NCBI RefSeq assembly: GCF_005083105.1
Contig: NZ_CP034885.1
Location: 288,449 to 352,448 of the forward strand
Direction: 5' to 3'
Length of the DNA stretch: 64,000 nucleotides
Source: Buchnera aphidicola (Aphis nerii)
GTDB lineage: Bacteria > Pseudomonadota > Gammaproteobacteria > Enterobacterales > Enterobacteriaceae
The position numbers were made by a program, and so were the translations under genes. The notes under the pieces were generated by a model. It was not told where the DNA came from and made no database searches. It saw only the letters and a program-made list of their open reading frames with translations. Each line of letters begins with the position of its first letter. Position 1 is the stretch's first letter. Below are positions 39,763-50,597 of this stretch, in pieces.

Positions 39763-42528
39763 ATGAATAAAAAAATACTACAAGAATTATTCAATTCCTC
39801 ATGGTTATCTTCTAATAATCAAAAATATATTGAATATATATATAAAAAATTTTTAAAGAATCCATCTTCTATTCATGTTATATGGCAAAATGAATTTAAA
39901 AATTTATCTATTAATAACAAAAATATTACGGAAAATATCAACATATTAGATCAAAAATTACATATACAAGAAGATAATAATCAATTGTATAAAAAAATTA
40001 ATAAAATGATTAGTTTATTTAGAAAAAAAGGTTATAAAAAATCTTTAATTGATCCTCTTCAATTGAAAAAACAAAAAAAATATCCATATTTAGATCTTTT
40101 ATTTTATCAATTTACTAAAGATGAATTAGAAGAAATAGTAGAAATTAATTTTCAAAAAAATCTAAATTACAAAATTAAAGTAATAGATTTATTTAATAAA
40201 TTGAGTAATAAATATTGTAATACCATTGGTTTTGAATATATGTATATCGATAATATAGATCAAAAAAAATGGATTACAGAATATATAGAATTATATTTTC
40301 AAGAGAATTTAATATCAAAACAAAAAAAAACAAAGTTATTAAAAGAAATTATTTATGCTGAAACTCTAGAAAAATATTTAGGTAAAAAATTTCCAGGTAC
40401 AAAACGATTTTCTTTAGAAGGAGGTGAAACACTCATTACAATATTACATGAAATTATACGTTACTCAAAAAAAAATAATATTTCTGATATTATTATAGGT
40501 ATGGCACATAGAGGTCGATTAAATGTATTAGTAAATGTATTAAATAAAAGTCCCAAAATATTATTTGATGAATTTTCTGGTATTAATATATCTAGAGAAA
40601 GAAGTAGTGATGTTAAATATCATATGGGGGGTATTTCGAGTATTAAATATCAAGATAAAATAATTAATTTAAAATTAGAATATAATCCATCACATCTAGA
40701 AATAATTAACCCAGTAATTCTTGGTGTATCAAGAGCTTCTATAGATAAAGGAAAACTTTTAAAAAATCAAATTTTATCTATTAATATTCATGGAGATGCT
40801 TCAATTATTGGACAAGGTGTAGTACAAGAAACATTAAATATGTCTGAAACTGAAGGATATACGATAGGAGGTACAATTCATATTGTAGTTAATAACCAAA
40901 TTGGTTTTACTACTTCAAATCCTAAACATCTTAGATCTAGCAGATACTGTACTGATATTGCAAAATTAATTCAATCACCTATTTTACATGTAAACTCTGA
41001 TGATGTGGAGTCTGCTATTTTTTCGATTCAATTAGCTTTAGATTTCAAGAAAAAATTTAATAAAGATATTTTTATAGATTTAGTTTGTTATAGAAGACAC
41101 GGGCATAATGAAGTAGATGATCCTTTTGTAACTCAACCTATCATGTATAAAAAAATCAAAAATCATCCTACTGTCAGTAAAATATATTCTGATTTTTTAA
41201 TTAATCAAAAATTAATTAAATTAAACGATATTAATAAAATAATAGAAAAGTATTCGAATAAATTAGAAACAGGACAATCGGTTTTTTGTTCAAAAGAATA
41301 TATAAATTTTCAATGTGATAATTTAAATGTTATTACAATTAAAAAAGAATTAACAAAATCAAAAAAATTAAATTTAAAAGAGATTCAAAAGTTATTAAAT
41401 TGTATTAATACTATTCCTAAATCTATAGAAGTACATCCACGAGTTAAAAAAATTTATAATGATAGAGTTGAAATGTCGAATGGAAAAAAATTATTTGACT
41501 GGGGTGCTGCTGAATCTTTAGCATATGCTACAATACTTAATGAAGGTATTTCATGTCGTCTTTCCGGTGAAGATATTAGTAGAGGAACTTTTTTTCATCG
41601 TCATGCTTGTATTCATGATCAAAATAATGGTTCTATTTATATACCCTTACAAAATATAAAAAAAAACCAAGGAAAATTCGAAATTTGGGATTCTGTTTTA
41701 TCAGAAGAAGCTGTTTTAGCTTTTGAATATGGATATTCATTATACCCTTCAAATACTTTAACTATTTGGGAAGCACAATTTGGAGATTTTATCAATGGAG
41801 CTCAAGTAGTCATTGATCAATTTATTACATCTAGTGAACAAAAATGGAATAAAAAATCTAATTTAGTTCTTTTTTTACCACATGGTTATGAAGGACAAGG
41901 ACCAGAACATTCTTCTGCTAGAATTGAACGATTTCTTCAACTTTGTTCTCAAGATAATATACAAATTTGTATACCTACTACATCTGCACAAATATTTCAT
42001 TTATTAAGAAGACAAATCTTTAAAAATATTTATAAACCATTGATTATTTTTACTCCAAAATCTATTTTACGACATCCTATGGCTACTTCTTCTTTAGAAG
42101 ATCTAATAAATAGTTCTTTTAAAACAGTAATAGATGAAATTAATAAAAATTTAAAACAAATAAAACGTGTTATTTTTTGTTCTGGAAAAATATATTACGA
42201 ACTTTTAGAATATAGAAAAAAAAATAATATAATAAATATTATTATAATTCGAATTGAACAATTATATCCATTTCCATTAAAAGAAATGTCAAATATATTA
42301 AAAAAATATTTTTATGTTCAAGATTTTATTTGGTGTCAAGAAGAACCATACAATCAAGGTGCATGGATGTATATAAAAGATAATTTATATAATATTTTAT
42401 CATCTTCTTCTAGATTGAATTACATTGGTCGTAGCTCTTCTGCATCTCCTGCAGTAGGTCATATTATTTTACATAGGAAAGAACAAGAAAAATTAATATA
42501 TAATGCATTAAATTTAATAATTGATTAG
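39763..42528 (+). CDS. sucA: 2-oxoglutarate dehydrogenase E1 component
   Basis: Thiamine diphosphate decarboxylase subunit of the 2-oxoglutarate dehydrogenase complex. Length 921 residues (E. coli 933). Family blocks in order: N-terminal [122 protein letters not shown]. The end carries [14 protein letters not shown]. Starts 58 bases after ybgI and is 16 bases from sucB. Confidence 0.98.
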   Translation: MNKKILQELFNSSWLSSNNQKYIEYIYKKFLKNPSSIHVIWQNEFKNLSINNKNITENINILDQKLHIQEDNNQLYKKINKMISLFRKKGYKKSLIDPLQLKKQKKYPYLDLLFYQFTKDELEEIVEINFQKNLNYKIKVIDLFNKLSNKYCNTIGFEYMYIDNIDQKKWITEYIELYFQENLISKQKKTKLLKEIIYAETLEKYLGKKFPGTKRFSLEGGETLITILHEIIRYSKKNNISDIIIGMAHRGRLNVLVNVLNKSPKILFDEFSGINISRERSSDVKYHMGGISSIKYQDKIINLKLEYNPSHLEIINPVILGVSRASIDKGKLLKNQILSINIHGDASIIGQGVVQETLNMSETEGYTIGGTIHIVVNNQIGFTTSNPKHLRSSRYCTDIAKLIQSPILHVNSDDVESAIFSIQLALDFKKKFNKDIFIDLVCYRRHGHNEVDDPFVTQPIMYKKIKNHPTVSKIYSDFLINQKLIKLNDINKIIEKYSNKLETGQSVFCSKEYINFQCDNLNVITIKKELTKSKKLNLKEIQKLLNCINTIPKSIEVHPRVKKIYNDRVEMSNGKKLFDWGAAESLAYATILNEGISCRLSGEDISRGTFFHRHACIHDQNNGSIYIPLQNIKKNQGKFEIWDSVLSEEAVLAFEYGYSLYPSNTLTIWEAQFGDFINGAQVVIDQFITSSEQKWNKKSNLVLFLPHGYEGQGPEHSSARIERFLQLCSQDNIQICIPTTSAQIFHLLRRQIFKNIYKPLIIFTPKSILRHPMATSSLEDLINSSFKTVIDEINKNLKQIKRVIFCSGKIYYELLEYRKKNNIINIIIIRIEQLYPFPLKEMSNILKKYFYVQDFIWCQEEPYNQGAWMYIKDNLYNILSSSSRLNYIGRSSSASPAVGHIILHRKEQEKLIYNALNLIID

Positions 42529-42544
42529 CTAATAGGAATAAAAA

Positions 42545-43759
42545 ATGAATACAATTAATATTCTTGTTCCAGATCTACCAGACTCTGTAAATGATGCCGT
42601 AATAGTTAAATGGCATAAAAAAGTAGGAGAAACAATATATTGCGATGAAAATATAGTTGATATTGAAACAGATAAAATAATGTTAGAAGTATCAGCTCCA
42701 TGCAATGGAATATTAAATCGTATTTTAGAAGAAAAGGGTGCTATTGTTAAATCAACTCAAATCATAGGAAATATAACTAAATTAAACAATGAAACAAAAA
42801 AAAAAATAGATTCAATAACAAATGCGAAAATAAATTGTATTGAAAAAAATAGTAAAGATAAAGAAAAAAAAAATATTAATTCTATTTTTAATAATTTTTT
42901 GTTTAGTAACTTAACACCCTCTGCTAGACGTTTTATAAAACTTAATAATTCTAATGAAAAGTCTATTACATCTAATCAGGTAAATTATTCTGTCAGAAAA
43001 CAAGATATTTGTAAAAATATTTCAAATGATCTTCATTTAAATCATATTTTGAAAAATGAAAATAATACATATAGAGTCAAAATGACTCGAATACGTCAAA
43101 AAATAGCTGAAAGATTATTACAAACAAAAAATAATACAGCCATGTTAACTACTTTCAATGAAGTTAATATGCAATCAATTATTTCTTTAAGAAAAAAATA
43201 CAATGAATCTTTTGAAAAAAAATATGGTGTTCGTATTGGTTTTATGTCTTTCTTTGTAAAAGCAGTAGTAGAAGCATTAAAAATTTTTCCAGAAATAAAT
43301 GCTACTCTTGATCAGACAGATATTGTATTTTATAAAAATTTTGATATTAGTATTGCTGTTTCTACATCAAGGGGATTAATAACTCCAGTATTAAAAAATG
43401 CTGACAAACTATCAATGGCAGAAATAGAAAAACAAATAAAAGAATTTGTTATTAAAAGTGCAAATAATACAATAAAGTTAGAGGAATTAATTGGAGGTAA
43501 CTTTACTATAACTAATGGTGGTGTTTTTGGTTCTTTAATATCTACTCCTATTATTAATCCGCCTCAAACCGCTATATTAGGAATGCATGCCATTAAAGAA
43601 CGTCCTATGGCAATAGATGGAAAAATTAAAATTTTGCCTATGATGTATTTAGCACTATCTTATGATCATCGTTTAATTGATGGCAAAGAATCAGTTATGT
43701 TTTTAAATAAAATCAAAAATATATTGGAAGATTTTAATCGTATTATAATTAATATTTGA
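42545..43759 (+). CDS. sucB: 2-oxoglutarate dehydrogenase E2 (dihydrolipoyl succinyltransferase)
   Basis: Core acyltransferase of the complex. The N-terminal lipoyl domain carries the lipoylated lysine K44 in [11 protein letters not shown], the target of lipB/lipA at 2.8-4.5 kb. An E3-binding segment ([13 protein letters not shown]) follows, then the catalytic domain ending with [12 protein letters not shown], which contains the active-site histidine and aspartate. Length 404 residues (E. coli 405). sucC and sucD do not follow; a terminator does. Confidence 0.97.
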   Translation: MNTINILVPDLPDSVNDAVIVKWHKKVGETIYCDENIVDIETDKIMLEVSAPCNGILNRILEEKGAIVKSTQIIGNITKLNNETKKKIDSITNAKINCIEKNSKDKEKKNINSIFNNFLFSNLTPSARRFIKLNNSNEKSITSNQVNYSVRKQDICKNISNDLHLNHILKNENNTYRVKMTRIRQKIAERLLQTKNNTAMLTTFNEVNMQSIISLRKKYNESFEKKYGVRIGFMSFFVKAVVEALKIFPEINATLDQTDIVFYKNFDISIAVSTSRGLITPVLKNADKLSMAEIEKQIKEFVIKSANNTIKLEELIGGNFTITNGGVFGSLISTPIINPPQTAILGMHAIKERPMAIDGKIKILPMMYLALSYDHRLIDGKESVMFLNKIKNILEDFNRIIINI

Positions 43760-43800
43760 CAATATAAAATATTTAAATAATTTAATTTTTTATACATTTT

Positions 43801-43837
43801 AAAAGTACAGTGTTTAAAAAAATAAACTGTACTTTTA
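43801..43837 (+). terminator. Rho-independent terminator of sucAB
   Basis: AAAAGTACAGT and ACTGTACTTTT (43801-43811, 43826-43836) form a perfect 11-base stem around a 14-base A-rich loop; the 3' arm ends in UUUU. It lies 42 bases after the sucB stop. The stem may extend inward through a bulge (GTTTA/TAAA). Confidence 0.78.
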
Positions 43838-44020
43838 TTAAAATATGTTTAACTACTTCATTATCTTTATTTTAAATAAATAATATTTAATATTTCAATA
43901 TTAATAAAAATATATTTTATTCGAAAGAAAGAATGACATATTAATAAAAATTGATTAAAATATTTTTTTTAAAATATATACAATATATATATTCTAAAAT
44001 TAAATATAGAGGATAAAATC

Positions 44021-44710
44021 ATGAATAAAGTAGTATTAATTAGACATGGTGAAAGCGAATGGAACCAATTAAATAAATTTACTGGATGGCATGACGTAGA
44101 GTTAAGTAAACATGGAAAATATGAAGCTAAAAAAACAGGTTTGTTTTTGAAAAAAAAAGGATTTTTTTTTGATTGTTCACATACTTCCATGTTAAAAAGA
44201 GCAATATATACTTTACAATATATTTTAAAAGAATTAAACCAACCTTGGTTATCAGTTCAAAAATCTTGGCGTTTAAATGAAAGACACTACGGTACTTTAG
44301 AAGGATTTAACAAAGATGAAATAATTCAAAAATATGGACATGAACAAGTTCTTTTATGGAGACGTAGTTTTAATGTTAGCCCTCCTCAAATTGATACACA
44401 AGATAAACGTTTTCCAGGCTATGATATGCGTTATTCTAATGTTAATATCAATGATCTTCCTAAAGGTGAAAGTTTAGAAGTAACTATAAAAAGAGTTATT
44501 CCTTATTGGGATCAATTCATTTATCCACAACTTAAAGAAAGAAAAAAAATACTAATTGTAGCGCATGGTAATTCATTAAGAGCTTTGATTAAATATTTAA
44601 ATAAAATTGATGATAAAAATATTATAAAACTAGAAATTCCAACCGCAGTTCCAATTGTTTTAGAATTTAATGAAAAATATATTCCCACTAAGTGGTATTA
44701 TTTAAAATAA
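44021..44710 (+). CDS. gpmA: 2,3-bisphosphoglycerate-dependent phosphoglycerate mutase
   Basis: Interconverts 3- and 2-phosphoglycerate. The phosphohistidine motif is [11 protein letters not shown] (H9), with [10 protein letters not shown] and the second catalytic histidine in [10 protein letters not shown]. At 229 residues it stops at WYYLK and lacks the roughly 20-residue C-terminal tail of E. coli GpmA (250 aa). An AGAGGA Shine-Dalgarno sequence precedes the ATG. The catalytic core is complete. Confidence 0.97.
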   Translation: MNKVVLIRHGESEWNQLNKFTGWHDVELSKHGKYEAKKTGLFLKKKGFFFDCSHTSMLKRAIYTLQYILKELNQPWLSVQKSWRLNERHYGTLEGFNKDEIIQKYGHEQVLLWRRSFNVSPPQIDTQDKRFPGYDMRYSNVNINDLPKGESLEVTIKRVIPYWDQFIYPQLKERKKILIVAHGNSLRALIKYLNKIDDKNIIKLEIPTAVPIVLEFNEKYIPTKWYYLK

Positions 44711-44762
44711 ATTATTTAAAAACATATTTTTCGATTTAATATCAAAATATATAATATTTTTA

Positions 44763-44793
44763 CTTCTTATTTTAATAAGAGAAGATTTTTTTT
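44763..44793 (+). terminator. Probable terminator of gpmA
   Basis: CTTCTTATT pairs with AATAAGAGAAG across a short loop, with a two-base bulge, and is followed by A and eight T (44786-44793). Position 53 bases after the gpmA stop and the T-run support Rho-independent termination. The remaining spacer up to pfkA is A/T-rich without other recognised elements. Confidence 0.6.
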
Positions 44794-44942
44794 GAAAAAA
44801 TATATTATTAGAATAAATTAAATTTTTTCAATTATCAGTTTCAATATGAAATAAAAACATTAAAATATATTTTAATGAATATACTTGTATATATTAAATA
44901 TTTAGAAAATAAATTTTTGTAGTAGTTAAACACGAGATTATC

Positions 44943-45905
44943 ATGATTAAAAGAATTGGAGTATTAACCAGTGGTGGAGATGCTCCTGGAATGAATGCAG
45001 CAATTAGGGGAGTGGTCAGAACAGCATTAAGTAAAAAATTAGAAGTATTTGGTATTTATGATGGATATTTAGGATTATATCAAAATCGTATGGTAAAGTT
45101 GGATCGATATAGTGTCTCAGATATGATTAATAGAGGCGGCACTTTTCTTGGTTCTGCTAGATTTTCTAACTTTTGTAAACATGAAATACGAACTATAGCT
45201 ATTAATAACCTTAAAAAAAGAAAAATAGATAGACTTGTTGTTATTGGAGGTGATGGATCTTATATAGGTGCTGAAAAATTAACAAAAATGGGTATGCCGT
45301 GTGTTAGTATTCCAGGAACTATAGATAATGATGTAGCAGGTACTGATTATACAATCGGTTATTTTACAGCATTAGAAACAGTAGTTGAAGCTATTGATAG
45401 ATTAAGAGATACCTCTTCTTCACACCAAAGGATTTCCATTGTAGAAGTTATGGGGAGATATTGTGGAGATTTAACATTAGCAGCTGCAATTGCAGGTGGT
45501 TGCGAGTTTATTGTTCTTCCTGAAATCAAATATACAAAGGAAGAATTAGTTTCTGAAATAAAAACGGGAATTGAAAGAGGCAAAAAACATGCTATAGTCG
45601 CAATAACAGAATATATATGTGATGTAGAAGAATTGGCAAAATACATTGAAAATAAAACTCATCGTGAAACAAGAGCTACTATATTAGGTCATATACAAAG
45701 GGGAGGGGTTCCAGTCGCATATGATCGTATTTTAGCTTCTAGGATGGGTGCTTACGCTGTAGAATTGTTAATTAAAGGTTATGAAGGTAAATGTGTTGGT
45801 GTACAAAATGAAAAAATGGTATTTAATGATATAAAAAATGCACTAAAAAACATGAAACGTACTTTTAAAAAAGATTGGTTGAATACAGCTAAAAAGCTTT
45901 ACTAA
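44943..45905 (+). CDS. pfkA: 6-phosphofructokinase I
   Basis: ATP-dependent phosphorylation of fructose 6-phosphate. ATP-binding [16 protein letters not shown] opens the protein. [11 protein letters not shown] and GTIDND follow, with catalytic D128 (E. coli D127). Substrate-binding [10 protein letters not shown] and [14 protein letters not shown] are intact. Length is 320 residues, equal to E. coli PfkA. Followed by a G/C-rich terminator. Confidence 0.98.
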   Translation: MIKRIGVLTSGGDAPGMNAAIRGVVRTALSKKLEVFGIYDGYLGLYQNRMVKLDRYSVSDMINRGGTFLGSARFSNFCKHEIRTIAINNLKKRKIDRLVVIGGDGSYIGAEKLTKMGMPCVSIPGTIDNDVAGTDYTIGYFTALETVVEAIDRLRDTSSSHQRISIVEVMGRYCGDLTLAAAIAGGCEFIVLPEIKYTKEELVSEIKTGIERGKKHAIVAITEYICDVEELAKYIENKTHRETRATILGHIQRGGVPVAYDRILASRMGAYAVELLIKGYEGKCVGVQNEKMVFNDIKNALKNMKRTFKKDWLNTAKKLY

Positions 45906-45914
45906 CATAAAATT

Positions 45915-45936
45915 AGTGCCGGTTTTTTCCGGCGCT
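45915..45936 (+). terminator. G/C-rich terminator hairpin of pfkA
   Basis: AGTGCCGG and CCGGCGCT form an eight-base stem (one G-U pair) around a six-T loop, nine bases after the pfkA stop. It is one of the most G/C-rich spots in the spacers of this window. The downstream U-tract is poor (CTAAATATTTAG), so it may act partly as a 3'-end stabiliser. Confidence 0.7.
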
Positions 45937-46010
45937 CTAAATATTTAGTTTTATTATTAAATTAAAAAATAAAATTAATTTTATGATAAAATTATATAGG
46001 TGTTGACATA

Positions 46011-46802
46011 ATGAATGTCTTTAATAAAAAAAATATATTGCAACAATGTATTGTTGAATTTTTAGGGACTGGATTAATAATATTTTTTGGTTTTGGCAGT
46101 TTAGCTACGTCAAAATTAACAGATTTTTATTTTAACAAATATGAAATAAGTATTATTTGGGGCTGTTCGGTATCTTTTGCAATTTATTTAAGTGATTCAA
46201 TATCTGGAGCTCATTTAAATCCTGCTATTACTATTTTTCTCTCTTTTTTTGATAAATTTAATAAAAAAAAAGTATTACCATATATTATATCTCAAATATC
46301 TGGTACTTTTTTTTTTACAACATTGATATATTACATATATTATAATAAATTAATATCATTTGAACATAAGTACAATATTATACGAGGAACTAAAGAAAGT
46401 CTTCAATTAGCTTCAATTTTTTGTGTTTATCCAGAAAAAAATTATATTTTTATATATGATTTTATTATAGAAATAATTATTTCAATAATTTTTATTATTA
46501 TACTTATGTTAATTAATGACAAAAAAAAAATGTTTGTTATGCAAAAAAAAATTAATCCATGTTTAATAGGAGTATTAGTTGCAATTATTAATTTTTTATC
46601 TGTAAAATCTTTACATAATATTACTTTAAATCCTGCACATGATTTAGTACCTAGGATATTTTTAAGTATAATGGGATGGGGTGAGATAGCTTTTACTGGA
46701 GTATATAATCATCATTTTCCATATTTTTTAATATCTACAATTACACCAATATTAGGTATAAATTTAGGTGGTTGGATATATAAAAAATTTATAAATAATT
46801 AA
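46011..46802 (+). CDS. glpF: Aquaglyceroporin family channel with altered selectivity filter
   Basis: Major intrinsic protein family channel, 263 residues (E. coli GlpF 281), with six hydrophobic helices. The first NPA box (SGAHLNPAIT, N70-A72) and the second (LNPAHD, N207-A209) are both present. In GlpF the pore filter is W48, F200 and R206. Here the aligned residues are W50, I204 and H210: the arginine that follows the second NPA in nearly all family members is histidine (CAT). An A10 run in frame lies at 46521-46530. The frame is open, so it is probably expressed, but glycerol or water selectivity cannot be assumed. It ends directly against the tpiA stop. Confidence 0.9.
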   Translation: MNVFNKKNILQQCIVEFLGTGLIIFFGFGSLATSKLTDFYFNKYEISIIWGCSVSFAIYLSDSISGAHLNPAITIFLSFFDKFNKKKVLPYIISQISGTFFFTTLIYYIYYNKLISFEHKYNIIRGTKESLQLASIFCVYPEKNYIFIYDFIIEIIISIIFIIILMLINDKKKMFVMQKKINPCLIGVLVAIINFLSVKSLHNITLNPAHDLVPRIFLSIMGWGEIAFTGVYNHHFPYFLISTITPILGINLGGWIYKKFINN

Positions 46803-47573
46803 TTATTTACATAAAATATCATTTGATATTTTTAGAATTTTTAAAAATTCTTCATACATTAAAGATGCACTACCTATTAATAATCCATCAATATCAGGTT
46901 GTTCAAGAAAATTTTTAGCATTTTTAGAATTAACAGAACCGCCATATTGAACAATTATTTTTTCTATATCACTAGAATTATATTTATTAATATAATCTTT
47001 TATGAATTTATGTATTGATTGTACATATATAGGATCTGCAGATATACCTGTTCCAATAGACCAAATTGGTTCATATGCAATTATTGAATTTATAAACGCT
47101 TTCTCACCAAAATCTTGAAATATAACGTTTAATTGATTTGTTAAAATTTCTTTAGTTTTATTTTTCTTTTTTTGTGTTTCAGTTTCTCCTATACACAAAA
47201 TAGGGATTAAATTTAAACTTTTAACTAAACCAAATTTCTTACTAATTAATTCATTATTTTCATTATGTAAAAAACGTCTCTCAGAATGCCCAACAATAAC
47301 ATATTTAGCACCAATATCTTTTAACATCAATATAGATGTTTCTCCTGTAAATGCACCTTGTGTGTTTATATCTACATTTTGTGCACCAAGAAAAATATTC
47401 ATATCTTTAATGTAATTGTAAACTCTTTCAAGATATATTGTAGAAGGTGCAATTACAACTGTATTATTTTGCAAATAAAGTGATATTTTTAATCTTAAAT
47501 GATTTAAAAAATTAGAAATTGTTTGAATGTTTCCATTTAATTTCCAATTTGCCACAATAAAATTTTTTTTCAT
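46803..47573 (-). CDS. tpiA: Triosephosphate isomerase
   Basis: Interconverts dihydroxyacetone phosphate and glyceraldehyde 3-phosphate. Catalytic K11 lies in VANWKLNGN, the histidine in VGHSERR, and the catalytic glutamate and flexible loop in AYEPIWSIGTG. QYGGSVNSKNA closes the phosphate site. Length 256 residues (E. coli 255). Convergent with glpF with no gap between the two stops. Confidence 0.98.
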   Translation of the reverse strand: MKKNFIVANWKLNGNIQTISNFLNHLRLKISLYLQNNTVVIAPSTIYLERVYNYIKDMNIFLGAQNVDINTQGAFTGETSILMLKDIGAKYVIVGHSERRFLHNENNELISKKFGLVKSLNLIPILCIGETETQKKKNKTKEILTNQLNVIFQDFGEKAFINSIIAYEPIWSIGTGISADPIYVQSIHKFIKDYINKYNSSDIEKIIVQYGGSVNSKNAKNFLEQPDIDGLLIGSASLMYEEFLKILKISNDILCK

Positions 47574-47616
47574 TTGAGCTCTCTGAAATACTATTGAAAT
47601 TAAAATTTCTAAAATA

Positions 47617-47658
47617 TAGAAACTAAGTGTTTTATAAAAAAAATTAACTTAGTTTCTA
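47617..47658 (-). terminator. Terminator hairpin after ihfB
   Basis: TAGAAACTAAGT and ACTTAGTTTCTA form a perfect 12-base stem (47617-47628 and 47647-47658) around an 18-base A/T loop. It lies just downstream of ihfB on the minus strand and upstream of tpiA. After the stem the minus strand reads TATTTTAG, a short U-rich stretch. It would end the serC-aroA-cmk-rpsA-ihfB unit. Confidence 0.68.
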
Positions 47659-47678
47659 AAATAAGATATTAAAATATT

Positions 47679-47962
47679 TTATTTATATATATTTGCTCGA
47701 TTTCTTAATTGTTTCCCTGGTTTGAAATAAGGTACACGTTTCTCTTTGAGCTTAACTTTTTCTCCAGTTTTAGGATTGCGACCTATACGAGAAGCTCGAT
47801 AATGCAATGAAAAACTTCCAAATCCTCTAATTTCTATTCGCCTTCCATTAGCTAATGCAAATGACATATGTTCTAACATTTCTTTTATAGCACGCTCTAT
47901 TACTTTGCTTTCAATATGGTTTTTTTTTTAGCAATTTTTTTGAATAACTCTGACTTTGTCAT
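47679..47962 (-). pseudogene. ihfB: Integration host factor beta subunit, one-base frameshift at an A10 run
   Basis: DNA-bending nucleoid protein subunit. From the ATG at 47962 the frame reads [14 protein letters not shown], then stops soon after a coding-strand A10 run (47920-47929). In the neighbouring frame [19 protein letters not shown] continues into the intact DNA-binding body, including [22 protein letters not shown]. The locus is 284 bases (3n+2). One extra A gives a 94-residue protein, exactly the E. coli length, aligning without gaps. The 66-residue internal frame starting at MLEHM would lack the first helices. Likely rescued by slippage or a very recent loss. GAGGG lies just upstream of the start. 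Confidence 0.88.
47920..47929 (-). repeat. A10 homopolymer (coding strand) at the ihfB frameshift
   Basis: Ten T on the plus strand, read as A10 in ihfB mRNA. A11 (or A8) restores the frame; A11 gives the exact family length. Confidence 0.92.
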
Positions 47963-48042
47963 ATACCCTCTATTTTAAAAATGTATTTATTTTACATAAT
48001 TTTAATTATAAAAATAAAAAATATATTTTTACTTTTGAGTAA

Positions 48043-49719
48043 TTATTCAGTATTTTGAGCAGCTTTAAAAGCTTCTACCATTACATTTGAAAATGTTTCA
48101 TCATCTTGTTTATTATTTAATTTATTTTTTATATCTTTTTTATTATCGTTATTATCTGTAATATGAAGATTTAAAATAATACTTCTATTTTTTCGATCAA
48201 AATTAGATATTTTTACTGAAATATTATCATTAATTTTAAATATTTTTGTAAATTCTTCATATTGAATAGATGATTCAGAAAATTTTATATTTCCATCAAT
48301 ACTTTCTGATAAATTTACAATAACTTGTTTATTATCTAAAGATTTAATTATTCCATTAATTATTGTTCCCTTTTTATATTTTGCAACATATGTGTTAAAA
48401 GGATCTTCTTCCAGCTGCTTAATACCCAGTGAAATACGTTCCCGTTCTGCATCTACTTGTAATACGACTGCTGAAATTTCATCACCTTTTTTATAGTTTT
48501 TAACGGCTTCTTCACCAGAAACTGTCCAAGAAATATCTGATAGATGTACTAATCCATCAATACCTCCTGTTAAACCGATAAAAATACCAAAATCTGTAAT
48601 AGATTTAATTTTACCTACAACATGTATACCTTTTTTATGAGTTTCAGAAAACTCTTGCCATGGATTAATTTTACATTGTTTTAATCCGAGAGAAATACGA
48701 CGACGCTCTTCATCAATATCTAAAACTATCACATCTACTACATTATTTACAGCTACTACTTTAGATGGATGAATATTTTTATTAGTCCAATCCATTTCTG
48801 ATACATGGACTAATCCCTCTACACCTTCTTCAATTTCAACAAAACAACCATAATCTGTAAGATTAGTCACACGTCCAGTTAATTTAACTCCTTCAGGATA
48901 ACGTTTGGAAATAGCTATCCAAGGATCTTCTCCTAGTTGTTTTAATCCAAGTGATACACGTGTTTTTTCTTTATCAAATTTTAAAATTTTAACGTAAATT
49001 TCATCACCAACATTCACTATTTCACTAGGATGTTTTACTCTCTTCCATGCCATATCTGTAATATGTAATAATCCATCTACACCACCTAGATCTACAAAAG
49101 CTCCATAATCTGTAAGATTTTTTACGATTCCTTTGATTTTAATACCTTCTTGTAAATTTTCAAGTAGTTGATTTCTTTCAGCACTATTTTCTGATTCAAT
49201 TACAGCTCTACGTGAAACAACTACGTTATTTCTTTTTTGATCTAATTTGATAACTTTAAACTCTAATTCTTTACCTTCAAGATGAATAGTTTCTCGAATA
49301 GGTCTAATATCCACTAAGGAACCAGGTAAAAACGCACGTATATCATTTAATTCAACAGTAAATCCACCTTTTACTTTTCCATTAATAATACCAGTTACTG
49401 TTTTTGATGTTTCATGTGCTTGTTCTAAAACCAACCATGCTTCATGCCTTTTTGCTTTTTCACGAGATAACAGTGTCTCTCCGAATCCATCTTCAATAGC
49501 ATCTAACGCAACATCGACATAATCACCAACTTTTACATCAATTAAACCCTGCGTATTTTTAAATTGTTCCAATGGAATTGCAGACTCAGATTTAAGACCA
49601 GCATCAACTAAAATTATATCTTTTTCGATAGAAACAATAATTCCCCGAATGATAGAACCGGGACGTGTTTTAATTTCTTTTAGTGATTCTTCAAATAATT
49701 GAGCAAAAGATTCATTCAT
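48043..49719 (-). CDS. rpsA: 30S ribosomal protein S1
   Basis: Binds mRNA on the 30S subunit and promotes initiation. 558 residues (E. coli 557), six S1 domains in tandem. Domain repeats are seen as [40 protein letters not shown] and [20 protein letters not shown], each followed by [15 protein letters not shown] strands. The N-terminus [13 protein letters not shown] binds S2 in the family. The length is unreduced, including the C-terminal domains. Order cmk-rpsA-ihfB is as in E. coli. Confidence 0.98.
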   Translation of the reverse strand: MNESFAQLFEESLKEIKTRPGSIIRGIIVSIEKDIILVDAGLKSESAIPLEQFKNTQGLIDVKVGDYVDVALDAIEDGFGETLLSREKAKRHEAWLVLEQAHETSKTVTGIINGKVKGGFTVELNDIRAFLPGSLVDIRPIRETIHLEGKELEFKVIKLDQKRNNVVVSRRAVIESENSAERNQLLENLQEGIKIKGIVKNLTDYGAFVDLGGVDGLLHITDMAWKRVKHPSEIVNVGDEIYVKILKFDKEKTRVSLGLKQLGEDPWIAISKRYPEGVKLTGRVTNLTDYGCFVEIEEGVEGLVHVSEMDWTNKNIHPSKVVAVNNVVDVIVLDIDEERRRISLGLKQCKINPWQEFSETHKKGIHVVGKIKSITDFGIFIGLTGGIDGLVHLSDISWTVSGEEAVKNYKKGDEISAVVLQVDAERERISLGIKQLEEDPFNTYVAKYKKGTIINGIIKSLDNKQVIVNLSESIDGNIKFSESSIQYEEFTKIFKINDNISVKISNFDRKNRSIILNLHITDNNDNKKDIKNKLNNKQDDETFSNVMVEAFKAAQNTE

Positions 49720-49750
49720 ATTAATAATATCAAAAAATTCTTATTAATGT

Positions 49751-49775
49751 TCATTTTAACTTCATGCTAAAATGA
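49751..49775 (-). promoter_or_regulatory. Hairpin in the rpsA leader
   Basis: TCATTTTA and TAAAATGA are an eight-base perfect inverted repeat with a nine-base loop, ending 31 bases upstream of the rpsA start codon. E. coli rpsA translation is autoregulated through a structured leader with several hairpins. Whether this one has that role is inference; only one hairpin is clear by eye. Confidence 0.4.
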
Positions 49776-49863
49776 GCTTGTTTTATATATCTTATAATAA
49801 TCCTTATTATAAAGTTTATTTTTTTAAAGTTTAAATTTTTATATTAAATCATATATTTATAAA

Positions 49864-50513
49864 TCATATGATTATTTTTTTTTTAATTTCTTTCATAGAA
49901 TGTTCAATTACTTCAGAAAGTTTCATATTAGTAGAATCTAATATTATAGCATCTTTTGATGGGCATAAAGGAGAAATTAATCGATTTTGATCACGTTCAT
50001 CACGAACTTTTAATTGTTGCAATAATTTATTGTAATTAACAGATAATCCTATCTTTTTAAATTGTTGTATTCTTCTACAAACACGAGTTTCTAAATTAGC
50101 GTTTAAAAAAAATTTAATATTAGCATCAGGAAAAACTACTGTACCCATATCTCTACCTTCTGCTATTAAACCTGGTGATTTACGAAAACATCTTTGTTTA
50201 TTAAGTAAAATTTTTCTAACTTGAGTAAAAGTAGCTAATTTAGAAGCTATCTCTCCGACTATCTGAAGATGAATTAATTTAGCAAATTTATTTTTTTTTT
50301 AAATAAAGAAAAATTAAAATTTTTTGTTAAAGTAATTATATGATCTTCAATAATAGGTGTATTTCGTTGTAATATCATTATTGCTAATAATCTATATATT
50401 ACACCAGATTCTAAAATACACCAATTTAATTTATCAGCTATTATGTTACATAAGGTGCTTTTTCCAACACCGCTTGGTCCATCAATTGTAATGACAGGAA
50501 TGTTATTATTCAT
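49864..50513 (-). pseudogene. cmk: Cytidylate kinase, one-base frameshift at an A10 run
   Basis: Phosphorylates CMP and dCMP. The 5' frame starts [20 protein letters not shown] (P-loop) and runs to NFSLFKKK, then stops soon after an A10 run on the coding strand (50291-50300). The next frame continues without stops as [20 protein letters not shown], then RCFRKSPGLIAEGRDMGTVVFPDA and RDERDQNR to 49864. Counted from the ATG at 50513 the locus is 650 bases (3n+2). One extra A gives 216 residues (E. coli 227). All catalytic blocks survive, so only the tract breaks it. An ATG at 50525 is an alternative start adding MCKN. Confidence 0.88.
50291..50300 (-). repeat. A10 homopolymer (coding strand) at the cmk frameshift
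   Basis: Ten T on the plus strand, read as A10 in cmk mRNA. A11 restores the open frame. Confidence 0.92.
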
Positions 50514-50597
50514 ATTTTTACACATATAAAATATTAAAATATATAAAAAACCACTTGTTATAAAATATTATTTTAAAAAAATTTTTATTATGTTATT

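Noticed and set aside
47679..47879. A 66-residue ihfB starting at an internal ATG (MLEHM)
   Set aside because: It would lack the N-terminal helices needed for dimer formation. The upstream codons align with IhfB in the neighbouring frame, so a single-base frameshift is the better reading.
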